From: Synechococcus sp. JA-3-3Ab
Lineage (GTDB): Bacteria > Cyanobacteriota > Cyanobacteriia > Thermostichales > Thermostichaceae
Length of the DNA stretch: 64,000 nt
Direction: 5' to 3'
Assembly: GCF_000013205.1 (NCBI RefSeq)
Contig: NC_007775.1
Coordinates: forward strand, 1,174,501 to 1,238,500
Shown here piece by piece: positions 37,287 through 44,895 of this stretch (its first letter is position 1; every line of letters starts with the position of its first letter). The notes below the pieces were generated by a model. The model was not told where the DNA came from and did not search any database. It was given only the letters and a program-made list of their open reading frames with translations. The position numbers and the translations under genes were made by a program.

Positions 37287-38264
37287 ATGCACGACACTTC
37301 TGCCGCCACCGATCTGGAGATCATCTCTTTGTCAAGCCCTCGGCAGGCCATGTCCTTGGCGGGCATTCAGGAGGCCAACCTGAAGTGGATCAGTCGCTCC
37401 AGTGGTGCCTCTGTAACGCTGCGCGGACAAGACCTGTACCTGAAAGGCACCCCTCAGCAGCGGCAGCAGGTGCGGCAGTGGCTAGAATTGCTGAAGCCGC
37501 TTTGGCAAACTGGACACCCTGTCACGGTGATTGATGCGGAGCAAGCTTTTCGCGCCCTCTCCGGCCAGGAGGCTACGGCCTATCAGCAAGCGCAAGCAGG
37601 TGTGTTGGCCCGCACCCGTAAGGGAGAGTTGATCCGGCCCAAGACACCCCGCCAACAGGAGTACGTGCAAGCCATTCGCACCCACGATCTCTGCTTCGGC
37701 ATCGGGCCGGCAGGCACCGGGAAAACCTATCTGGCTGCCGTTGTGGCCATCACAGCCCTGCAAAACCGCGAGTACGAGCGTTTGATCCTGACGCGACCAG
37801 CGGTAGAGGCAGGGGAGAAGCTGGGCTTCTTGCCAGGGGATCTGGTGGAAAAGGTAGATCCCTATCTGCGGCCTCTCTACGATGCCCTGTTCGAGTTTAT
37901 CGACCCGGCCAAGCTGCCCCAGCTGATGGCCCAGGGAGTCATCGAGGTGGTGCCGCTGGCCTACATGCGGGGGCGTACCCTCAGCAACGCTTTCATCATC
38001 TTGGACGAGGCCCAAAACACCACCCCGGAGCAGATGAAGATGGCCCTCACGCGGCTGGGCTTCCGCTCCCGCATGGTGGTTACCGGGGATCTCACCCAAA
38101 CGGATCTGGGCAAGCATCGCCTGTCGGGCCTGGCGGCTGCAGAGCGCATCCTGGCGGGGGTAGAGGGGGTTGCCTTTTGCTACTTTGACCAGCGGGATGT
38201 GGTACGCCACCCCCTGGTGCAGCGGATTGTGGATGCCTACGCCCGCTACGAGAGCCAGCAGTGA
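37287..38264 (+). CDS. phoH: PhoH-like P-loop ATPase
   Basis: PhoH proteins are predicted RNA-linked ATPases with an N-terminal KH-like region and a helicase-like NTPase domain. The Walker A CFGIGPAGTGKTYLAAVVA, Walker B AFIILDEAQNTTPEQMKMAL, and MVVTGDLTQTDL are all present. The ATG at 37287 and a GTG at 37269 are both possible. Length is about 325 residues, as usual for the family. Its stop overlaps the HAD gene start (GTGA). Confidence 0.92.
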   Translation: MHDTSAATDLEIISLSSPRQAMSLAGIQEANLKWISRSSGASVTLRGQDLYLKGTPQQRQQVRQWLELLKPLWQTGHPVTVIDAEQAFRALSGQEATAYQQAQAGVLARTRKGELIRPKTPRQQEYVQAIRTHDLCFGIGPAGTGKTYLAAVVAITALQNREYERLILTRPAVEAGEKLGFLPGDLVEKVDPYLRPLYDALFEFIDPAKLPQLMAQGVIEVVPLAYMRGRTLSNAFIILDEAQNTTPEQMKMALTRLGFRSRMVVTGDLTQTDLGKHRLSGLAAAERILAGVEGVAFCYFDQRDVVRHPLVQRIVDAYARYESQQ

Positions 38265-38986
38265 GACCGAGGGTAATCTTCTTCGATGCCGTGGGCACGC
38301 TGTTTCGGGTGCGGGGCAGCGTCGGCCAGGCCTACAGCCAGGTGGCAGCAGCGTATGGAGTGGCGGTGGATCCGCAGGCGTTGGATCGCGCCTTTGCCCA
38401 AGCTTTTGCCAGCGCTCCGCCGCCAGCCTGTGCCGGTCTTCTGGGATCCGCCCTCCAGGAATGGGAGCGGGCCTGGTGGCGCCAGGTGGTGCGCCAGACC
38501 TTTGCGGGGGTGGGATCCCTGGCTGCTTTTGGGGAGGAACGGTTTGAGGCGTTTTTTGCCCGCCTTTTCGAGTATTTTGCCACGTCGGATCCCTGGGAGC
38601 TCTATCCCGAGACGCTGCCGGTTCTGCAGGTTCTGCAACAGGAAGGGATCCAGCTAGGGGTAATCTCCAATTTCGACAGCCGCCTGCCCAGGGTGCTGCA
38701 GGCGCTGGGGCTAGGGGGCTATTTTTCCAGCCTTACTCTCTCTACCCAGGTGGGCTATGCCAAGCCCGATCCCCGCATCTTCCAAGCTGCCCTAGCGGCC
38801 CAGGGGATCCCGCCTGCCGCTGCCTGGCACATCGGCGACAGCCGCCGCGAAGACTATCAAGGGGCCAAGGCAGCAGGCTTGAGGGCCCTTTGGCTGGATC
38901 GAGAAGGACAAGATCCCTCCTGCCAAGAGCGAATCGAAAACTTGGGGGGATCCCTCTCCCTGCTCAATGCGCTGGAGCGGAATTAA
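38261..38986 (+). CDS. HAD-superfamily hydrolase (REG-2-like)
   Basis: A 241-residue haloacid-dehalogenase phosphatase. Motif I reads VIFFDAVGTLF with the nucleophile Asp but Ala in place of the more usual Asp or Thr at the next position, as in REG-2 and related members. Motif II is VISNFDSRL, and motifs III/IV lie in KPDPRIFQ and HIGDSRREDYQGAKAAGL. The GTG start overlaps phoH, implying coupling. Its last 23 bases overlap the 3-prime end of the opposite-strand hydrolase. Confidence 0.85.
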   Translation: MRPRVIFFDAVGTLFRVRGSVGQAYSQVAAAYGVAVDPQALDRAFAQAFASAPPPACAGLLGSALQEWERAWWRQVVRQTFAGVGSLAAFGEERFEAFFARLFEYFATSDPWELYPETLPVLQVLQQEGIQLGVISNFDSRLPRVLQALGLGGYFSSLTLSTQVGYAKPDPRIFQAALAAQGIPPAAAWHIGDSRREDYQGAKAAGLRALWLDREGQDPSCQERIENLGGSLSLLNALERN

Positions 38987-39752
38987 GCAGTAGCGGGGCA
39001 AAAACCCCATCGGGCTTGAGCAAGTAGCGCCGCAGGTTCATCTGCCGCTCCAGAAGGCAAGCATGGCCGCTTAAAGGCGAGATCTCCACCTGGGCCTGGG
39101 GCAGTCGCTCCGCCAGACGCTGCACCTCCTGCACCGAGGGCAGGAGGCGATCCCGCCCCCCCGCCACCAGCAACGTCGGCAGGGTCATCGACTCCAGGGG
39201 CAGCTCCTCCACGACAAACGATCCCAGCAAGGCCAGGCGCTGGGCGGCCACCGTGGGCTCAACACTGTGAACGGCCTGGCGCAGCCGCTCCCGATCCGGC
39301 GGCTCCATTTGGCTTAGCTCCGCCAAAAATCCCAGCCCCCGCTCCGCCATCTGGTGGTAGAGCGCCGGCGGCAAAAAAGGCAGGAGAACATGACCTGCCC
39401 ACCACCAGGGCCGGCGCCGCAGCGACGAGGCCGGATTAACCAGAATCAGGCCACGACAGCGCTCCGGCTGCTGGGCAGCCACAGCCAGGGCTAGGCAAGC
39501 TCCGAAGGACTCGCCACACAGGTAGGCTCCCTCGTCCAGCTGGGATCCCACCCAATCGGCCAGGCTCTCCCAGCTCTGCCCTGCTGCGGGGTGGTTTAAG
39601 CTCAAAGGGCGGACGTGAAACTCGGCTTGCAGAGCCTGTGCCTGCCGGTAAAACAATTTGCCGGTGCCATCCATACCCGGCAAATAGAGCAGCAAGGGCC
39701 GCTTCTGGCGGCTTGGACTAGAGGCAATGGGCTTGCCCTTCAATGTTTCCAT
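38964..39752 (-). CDS. Alpha/beta hydrolase half of a phytyl-ester-synthase-like pair
   Basis: A 262-residue alpha/beta hydrolase. It has LLYLPGMDGTGKLFYRQAQA, the nucleophile elbow LCGESFGACLALAVAAQQPE (Ser near 82), LILVNPASSL, the acid in LLVAGGRDRLLPS and the His in SGHACLLER. These match the hydrolase half of plant phytyl ester synthases (PES1/2) and of the cyanobacterial Slr2103-type protein, where it is fused to an acyltransferase. Here the acyltransferase is the preceding gene, overlapping by 13 bases. Function is inferred from that arrangement. Confidence 0.82.
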   Translation of the reverse strand: METLKGKPIASSPSRQKRPLLLYLPGMDGTGKLFYRQAQALQAEFHVRPLSLNHPAAGQSWESLADWVGSQLDEGAYLCGESFGACLALAVAAQQPERCRGLILVNPASSLRRRPWWWAGHVLLPFLPPALYHQMAERGLGFLAELSQMEPPDRERLRQAVHSVEPTVAAQRLALLGSFVVEELPLESMTLPTLLVAGGRDRLLPSVQEVQRLAERLPQAQVEISPLSGHACLLERQMNLRRYLLKPDGVFAPLLLNSAPAH

Positions 39753-40483
39753 CTCCTTGCCAACCCCAAGCGCACCTGTTCGCGAGCGGCTGCCGTCAAC
39801 TCCTGAATTAGCTGCAGCCGCTCCTGGCGGCAGGTAGAGCGCCCTGCTCCCCCTACCCAAAGAGGGGATCCCACTCGAACCACCACCTGACGGTAGATCA
39901 CCACCGGATGCCCCCCCGGCCGCTGAAACCTGGGCTCCGTGGGATCAAACCAGCGGAAAAAAGCCATGGGAATATCCATCGCCCGCCACTCTTCCTGCGC
40001 CCACACGGCCACCGGCAGGATCGGCAGGGGATCCACGCCAGCAGCCAAGGCCAGATGGGCAAAGCCCGGCTGAAACCAGCCCAGCTCTTGGGGCGAGGTC
40101 TCGCGAGTAATCTGCTCCGCCCCTTCCGGGAAGATCCCCACCCCTCCGCCTGCCGCCAGAGTGGCCTGCGCCTGGCGAAAAAAGGCAAGCTGCGGCCCTG
40201 ATCCCTGCTGGAGGGGGATACAACCCAGGGCCAAGGCAACCTCCCGCAAGAGGGGCACTTGCGATAGGTAGTAGTGGCAGGCAAAACGAATCGGTCGATC
40301 CAGCCCAGCAATCAGCACCGGCGCATCCAAAAAGCTGCGATGGTTGCTCACCACCAGCAGGGGGCCCTGGGGAACCCGCTCCTTGCCCTCCACCCACACC
40401 TCCGTCTGGAAAAGGCCAAGCAAGACCTGCGCCAGCGCCCTCGCGTCGGGGAACCCGCTTTGCTGCAGGAGTTGATCCAGCAT
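39740..40483 (-). CDS. Acyltransferase half of a phytyl-ester-synthase-like pair (LPLAT/PlsC fold)
   Basis: A glycerolipid-type acyltransferase of 247 residues. The HX4D catalytic motif is VVSNHRSFLDAP near residues 48-53, and the binding motif FPEGAEQ appears later. The ATG at 40483 (MLDQLLQQSG) is preferred; a TTG at 40498 overlapping the upstream gene is also open. Its gene overlaps the end of the tandem ATPase upstream and the start of the hydrolase downstream, so the three are likely one transcript. With the hydrolase it forms a split form of the PES/Slr2103 fusion that acylates phytol, diacylglycerol or quinone alcohols in relatives. Confidence 0.8.
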   Translation of the reverse strand: MLDQLLQQSGFPDARALAQVLLGLFQTEVWVEGKERVPQGPLLVVSNHRSFLDAPVLIAGLDRPIRFACHYYLSQVPLLREVALALGCIPLQQGSGPQLAFFRQAQATLAAGGGVGIFPEGAEQITRETSPQELGWFQPGFAHLALAAGVDPLPILPVAVWAQEEWRAMDIPMAFFRWFDPTEPRFQRPGGHPVVIYRQVVVRVGSPLWVGGAGRSTCRQERLQLIQELTAAAREQVRLGLARRWKH

Positions 40484-40494
40484 CGCCACCCTGC

Positions 40495-41628
40495 TCAATA
40501 GTCCACCCCGCGCCGCAGATCGGCCCCCTGTTCGGCATAATGCTTGTGGCTCACCATTTCCGAATGGACAGAGGCCAGCTCAAAGTAGGGCAAAGGCGCA
40601 TGGCAGCGCCCTGTGATGATGATCTCCGTATCGCGTGGCTTGCGCAGCAAAGCCTCAACAATCGGCTCCACATCCAATAGCTCCAGATCCACCGTTGGGT
40701 TGAGCTCGTCCAGAATAATGGTCTTGTAAAGCCCAGAGGCGATGGCCGCCCGTGCCAGCTCCCAGCCCCGCTCCGCCTCCACGTAGTCGATTTCCTGCTG
40801 CTTGCCCCGCCAAACGATGGCGTCGCGGCCGCAGCGCTGGTGATCTACTAGATCGGGATAGCTCTCTCGCAAAGCCCGAATGGCCGCATCTTCTGTGTAG
40901 CCCGTTCCCCCCTTTAGCCACTGCATAATCAGGACGCGGTGGGAGAGATCTTTGCTGATGCCGCGCCCAATGGCCTGCAGAGCCCGGCCCAGAGCGCTGG
41001 TGGACTTGCCCTTGCCGTTGCCGGTATAGATCTCGATGCCGCTGAGGAGGGGCTGGCCGTCCTGGGGATCCGCCGCCCGCCGCACGCTGCGCATTTCCGA
41101 GTGCAAATCTGCTAGGTCGATAATTTCCTTAGGGGCGCCCCGTCCGGTGATGATGACCTCCATTTCCTCTGGCTTTTGCTTGAGGGTGCTGACGACCTCG
41201 TCCACAGGCAGCAGGCCCAGATCCAGCACCGGGTTTAGCTCGTCCAGCACCACCACCGAGTAGAACCCCGACGCCAGCGCCCCCTTGGCCACATCCCAGC
41301 CGCGGCGGGCCTCTTGGCGGTCAAACTTAGTGATCTCGTCGGGGCCGAAGAACTCTCCTCGCCCCGTGCGCAGTTGATCGATAAGGTGGGGGAAGCCGCG
41401 CTGCAGAGCGGCAATCGCGGCATCCTCGGCATAGGTGCGGCCCGGCCCCTTGAGAAACCGCACCAGCAACACCCGGCTGGGGGCCGAGTTTTCAATCCCC
41501 AGCCCAATGGAACGCAGCACAACCCCTAGCGCCGCCTGCGACTTGCCCTTGCCCTCGCCGTCGTAAACATGGATCTGGCCTCGCCGGCGGTCAAATTGTT
41601 GCGCGGTTACAATGCCGATTTCTGCCAT
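40495..41628 (-). CDS. Tandem CobO-like P-loop ATPase
   Basis: A 377-residue protein made of two CobO/BtuR-type domains. Domain 1 has HVYDGEGKGKSQAALGVVL and VVVLDELNPVLDLGLLPVD; domain 2 has EIYTGNGKGKSTSALGRAL and TIILDELNPTVDLELLDVE. Each keeps the EVIITGRGAP or EIIITGRCHAP strand. Both P-loops look intact. A single-domain CobO is encoded at 27872, so this paralogue may have another nucleotide-dependent role. The ATG at 41628 follows a GGAGGGG site. It is the first gene of a run with the phytyl-ester-synthase-like pair. Confidence 0.85.
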   Translation of the reverse strand: MAEIGIVTAQQFDRRRGQIHVYDGEGKGKSQAALGVVLRSIGLGIENSAPSRVLLVRFLKGPGRTYAEDAAIAALQRGFPHLIDQLRTGRGEFFGPDEITKFDRQEARRGWDVAKGALASGFYSVVVLDELNPVLDLGLLPVDEVVSTLKQKPEEMEVIITGRGAPKEIIDLADLHSEMRSVRRAADPQDGQPLLSGIEIYTGNGKGKSTSALGRALQAIGRGISKDLSHRVLIMQWLKGGTGYTEDAAIRALRESYPDLVDHQRCGRDAIVWRGKQQEIDYVEAERGWELARAAIASGLYKTIILDELNPTVDLELLDVEPIVEALLRKPRDTEIIITGRCHAPLPYFELASVHSEMVSHKHYAEQGADLRRGVDY

Positions 41629-41760
41629 GCCCCTCCGCATCACGCCGCTGTCCAGAACTCGTGCTTCCCTACCCCCATCTTAGAGTCTAGCCAGAGGTTT
41701 TCGGGGAAGCGCGGAGAGGGCCAGAAAAAGCCGGCAAGAGCCGATAAACACCGGGATAAG

Positions 41761-42753
41761 ATGAGCAATGGTTGTCCAGCCCAGTGCTTATCTAGCGAGG
41801 GATCCCCCTTGTATCCAACCGTGTTTTCTTCTCGCCCCTTGCCCCCTGCGGTCGATAGCCCCATCGAGCTGGTGGGACGGACGCCGCTCATTCGCCTGCG
41901 GCGGGTCACCGCCGACCTGCCGCCGTCGGTGCGAGTGTATGGCAAAGCAGAGTGGTACAACCCCGGCGGCTCGGTCAAGGATCGCCCGGCCCTGAATATG
42001 ATCCGCGCTGGCGAACGCGAGGGCAAGCTTACGCCTGGCAAGATCATCCTGGATGCCACCAGCGGCAACACCGGCATCGCCTACGCCTGGATCGGGGCAG
42101 CTTTGGGGTACAAGGTGAAGCTGGCCCTGCCGGCCAACGCCAGCCCAGAGCGCAAGAAGATCCTCGCCGCCTACGGGGTGGAGGTAGTGCTCACGGATCC
42201 AGCCCTCGGCTCCGATGGGGCCATCGAGAAAGCCCGCGCCCTCTATGCCGAAAACCCGGATCTCTACTTCTATCCCGACCAGTACAGCAACCCCGCCAAC
42301 TGGCAGGCCCACTACGAGACCACGGGGGTAGAAATCTGGGAGCAAACCCAGGGACAGGTCACCCACTTCGTAACCGGGTTAGGCACCAGCGGCACCTGCA
42401 TGGGGGTGGGGCGGCGCTTGCGGGAGTACCGCTCCGATATCCAGATCATTGCCATGCAGCCGGACTCCCCCTTCCACGGCCTTGAAGGCCTCAAGCACAT
42501 GGCCACTGCTCTCAAGCCCGAGATTTACGATCCCACCCTGCCCGACCAGCACATCGAGATCTCCACCGAAGCAGCCCAGAAAATGGTCAAGCGTTTGGCC
42601 TTGGAGGAAGGCTTGTTGGTGGGCATCTCTGCCGGAGCCAATGTGGTGGCGGCTCTACAGGTGGCCTGTCAGCTCTCCTCCGGCGTGGTGGTGACCATCT
42701 TGTGCGACGGGGCCGATAAGTATCTCTCAGAGCGGTTTTGGACAGAAGATTAA
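41761..42753 (+). CDS. cysK: Cysteine synthase (PLP-dependent beta family)
   Basis: The enzyme makes cysteine from O-acetylserine and sulphide. The PLP lysine is in NPGGSVKDRPALNMI, the phosphate/substrate loop is DATSGNTGIAYAW, and the C-terminal SAGANVVAALQV is present. About 330 residues from the ATG at 41761. The sequence is of the CysM/CBS-like branch used by several cyanobacteria, so O-acetylserine versus another activated serine is not settled. It is transcribed away from the tandem ATPase gene. Confidence 0.9.
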   Translation: MSNGCPAQCLSSEGSPLYPTVFSSRPLPPAVDSPIELVGRTPLIRLRRVTADLPPSVRVYGKAEWYNPGGSVKDRPALNMIRAGEREGKLTPGKIILDATSGNTGIAYAWIGAALGYKVKLALPANASPERKKILAAYGVEVVLTDPALGSDGAIEKARALYAENPDLYFYPDQYSNPANWQAHYETTGVEIWEQTQGQVTHFVTGLGTSGTCMGVGRRLREYRSDIQIIAMQPDSPFHGLEGLKHMATALKPEIYDPTLPDQHIEISTEAAQKMVKRLALEEGLLVGISAGANVVAALQVACQLSSGVVVTILCDGADKYLSERFWTED

Positions 42754-42827
42754 ACTAGCCCGTACCGCAATGGCCCCTCCTCTTAACAGCCCCGCCCTTT
42801 TGCCGCTATGATGGTTAAACCTGGAAT

Positions 42828-42908
42828 GCGGATGTGGCGGAACTGGTATACGCGCACGTTTGAGGGGCGTGTGGCTTTGCCATGCGAGTTCGAGTCTCGC
42901 CATCCGCA
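42828..42908 (+). tRNA. tRNA-Leu (GAG)
   Basis: An 81-base class II tRNA begins GCGGATGTGGCGGAACTGGT. The anticodon loop TTGAGGG carries GAG, with stems CACGT/GCGTG. A short variable arm, the T arm GCGAGTTCGAGTCTCGC, and acceptor CATCCGC with discriminator A follow. CCA is not encoded. Confidence 0.95.
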
Positions 42909-42913
42909 CTGGG

Positions 42914-42950
42914 CCCTCACCCCCAGCCCCTCTCCCAAGGAGGAGAGGGG
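42914..42950. repeat. Dispersed palindromic repeat, copy 2
   Basis: CTCACCCCCAGCCCCTCTCC followed by a short spacer and GGAGAGGGG. This is the inverse-orientation copy of the element at 35137 and 56675. It lies between tRNA-Leu and the end of the pentapeptide gene. Confidence 0.75.
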
Positions 42951-42980
42951 AAGCGGGCAGTGGTCAACCAGCCGATTGCA

Positions 42981-43472
42981 CTATTCCCGAACGGCGCCCT
43001 GAAGGCGTGTGCCCCAGGTGCGGGCAAAGCTCAGGTCAGTCCCGGTCAGATTGGCATCGCGCAGATCGGCCCCCCGCAAGTCGGCGCCGTACAGGGAGGC
43101 AGAAGAGAGATCGGCACCCCGCAAATCAGCACCCCGCAAGTCCGCTCCCTCCAGGTAGGCACCGCTGAGATCGGCGCCACGCAACTGGGCGCGCCGCAGA
43201 TTGGCTCCCACCAAGTAGGACTGGCTGAGATCGGCGCCAGTGAGGATGGTGCGCTCCAGGTTGGCCTCGATCAGGTCGGCACCCTGGAGGTTAGCCTCTG
43301 CCAGATCCAGGTTGCTCAGCTCAAGGGATCCCAGCCGGCAATTGGGACAGGTTCTGGAGGCCAGCAGGTAGCGCAGGAAGCAGGCGTTGGGGGTTGTGGC
43401 GGCGGCATTGGAAGCGACGGCTGTCGTGGCCAGCAGGGCCAAAATGGCGGAAGCTTTGAGATGAAAGTTCAT
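42981..43472 (-). CDS. Exported pentapeptide-repeat protein
   Basis: A 163-residue protein with an N-terminal signal peptide (LKASAILALLATTAVASNAA). A region with Cys residues (ACFLRYLLASRTCPNC) is followed by about twenty pentapeptide repeats of the A(D/N)LxG type, such as GADLRGADLRGADL, from residue 55 to the end. The repeats form a right-handed four-sided helix. Such exported proteins are abundant in cyanobacteria, and their role is unknown. Confidence 0.88.
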   Translation of the reverse strand: MNFHLKASAILALLATTAVASNAAATTPNACFLRYLLASRTCPNCRLGSLELSNLDLAEANLQGADLIEANLERTILTGADLSQSYLVGANLRRAQLRGADLSGAYLEGADLRGADLRGADLSSASLYGADLRGADLRDANLTGTDLSFARTWGTRLQGAVRE

Positions 43473-43633
43473 GGTAACCGAGCCTCACAAAAAGTTGACT
43501 GAGACAATCCGGCAGAGCGGGGTTGTTTTGCGTTGGTCACATGATAGTGGCATCTGCCGGCTTCGGCCACTGCACAGATCTGCCTGGTTTTGTGGATCGA
43601 CAGACGCTCCCAAGGTGTGATGACGTTGTGGCC

Positions 43634-43939
43634 TTATCGCCCCAGAGCTTGTGGGCTATCGCCGGGCGGGGGAGGATCTTTCAGCAGCGGATCCACCCAA
43701 TGCCAAGACAGTTGCCCCAGTCCCAGCAAAACCGAAAGTATCGCCGAGGCAGCCAAGACGCAATCCTAGCGGGTTGCCAGCCGAGAAGGATGGCTCGGCT
43801 GGCGTTTCCTCCGGCCGGGCCGGGCAACGGGCAAGCTTTCCCAGGGGGGGAGAGGGCGACAACGCAGGAAGCAACCGCAGCGGCGACAGCGACGATCGGA
43901 GTCGAGGTTGAGCCAATGGCAAGCTGGACAGCGGAGCAT
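43634..43939 (-). pseudogene. Zinc-ribbon membrane protein with an in-frame amber codon
   Basis: On the minus strand a zinc ribbon ([20 protein letters not shown] then CG) runs into a basic Pro-rich stretch ending RLATR and a TAG at 43768-43766. The same frame resumes immediately with a hydrophobic helix (VLAASAILSVLLGLGQL) and ends at a TAA at 43634. The two halves look like one protein, a cytoplasmic zinc ribbon followed by a single membrane anchor, with TGG or CAG changed to TAG. Upstream TTG starts (44017) are possible. The gene could be decayed, or translated by readthrough. Confidence 0.5.
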
Positions 43940-44154
43940 GGGAAAGGCCAGGGATCCCATCCGGGGGCAGCGCGAGCAGTTGCGGCATCCGGCAACCGTA
44001 TCTGAAGATCTTCCCAATTCCCATGCAGGTGGTCAATTCTGCTCGTCCCCCTCTAGATCAGGGGTCGAGTTCGGGGCAGCCTTGGGAGAGAAGCCTCTGT
44101 GGAACTAGCCCTCCAGAATCAGTCAGCATCGAACAGCAACCCTGTGCCGATCCT

Positions 44155-44883
44155 ATGCAGATTCGACTGGAAAACATCTGTAAGCGTTATGGCCGCCGTG
44201 AGGTGGTGAGCGACGTCAGCTTGCACATTCAGCAGGGAGAAGTTGTGGGGCTGCTGGGGCCCAATGGGGCGGGGAAAACCACCACCTTCTACATCATGAC
44301 CGGCCTGATCCAGCCCAACCGAGGCCATGTCTGGCTGGATGACCAGGACATCACCCATCTGCCGATGCATCGCCGGGCCCGCTTGGGGATCGGCTACTTG
44401 GCTCAGGAGCCGAGCATCTTTCGTCGCCTTAGCATTCAAGACAACCTGCTGCTGATCATGGAGCAGACGGGGGTGCCTCGCCGCCTCTGGCAGCAGCGGC
44501 TCAACCACCTGCTGGAGGAGTTTCGCATTGCCCATGTGGCCCACAGTTTGGGTTTGCAGGTGTCGGGGGGAGAACGGCGCCGCGCCGAGATCGCCCGCGC
44601 CCTGGCAGCCGGGATCCACGGGCCAAAATTCCTGCTGCTGGATGAGCCCTTCGCGGGGGTGGATCCCATTGCGGTGGCGGATATTCAAGAGGTGGTGGCC
44701 AAGCTCAAGCAGCGGGGCATCGGTGTTTTGATTACCGACCACAACGTGCGGGAGACGCTGGAGATTACCGACCGGGCCTATATTCTCAACGACGGCGCCA
44801 TCCTGGCCAAGGGCACACCAGCGGAGCTGGCGGCGGATCCCTTGGTGCGCAAGTATTACCTGGGGGAGAAGTTCCGTCTTTGA
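44155..44883 (+). CDS. lptB: Lipopolysaccharide export ATPase LptB
   Basis: LptB powers extraction of LPS from the inner membrane with LptF and LptG. The 242-residue ABC ATPase has Walker [20 protein letters not shown], the Q-loop [20 protein letters not shown] typical of LptB, the signature [15 protein letters not shown], and Walker [14 protein letters not shown]. The ATG at 44155 is the start of homology. The membrane partner lptF is at 46615, beyond an opposite-strand gene. Confidence 0.93.
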   Translation: MQIRLENICKRYGRREVVSDVSLHIQQGEVVGLLGPNGAGKTTTFYIMTGLIQPNRGHVWLDDQDITHLPMHRRARLGIGYLAQEPSIFRRLSIQDNLLLIMEQTGVPRRLWQQRLNHLLEEFRIAHVAHSLGLQVSGGERRRAEIARALAAGIHGPKFLLLDEPFAGVDPIAVADIQEVVAKLKQRGIGVLITDHNVRETLEITDRAYILNDGAILAKGTPAELAADPLVRKYYLGEKFRL

Positions 44884-44895
44884 TGCCGCTCCATC

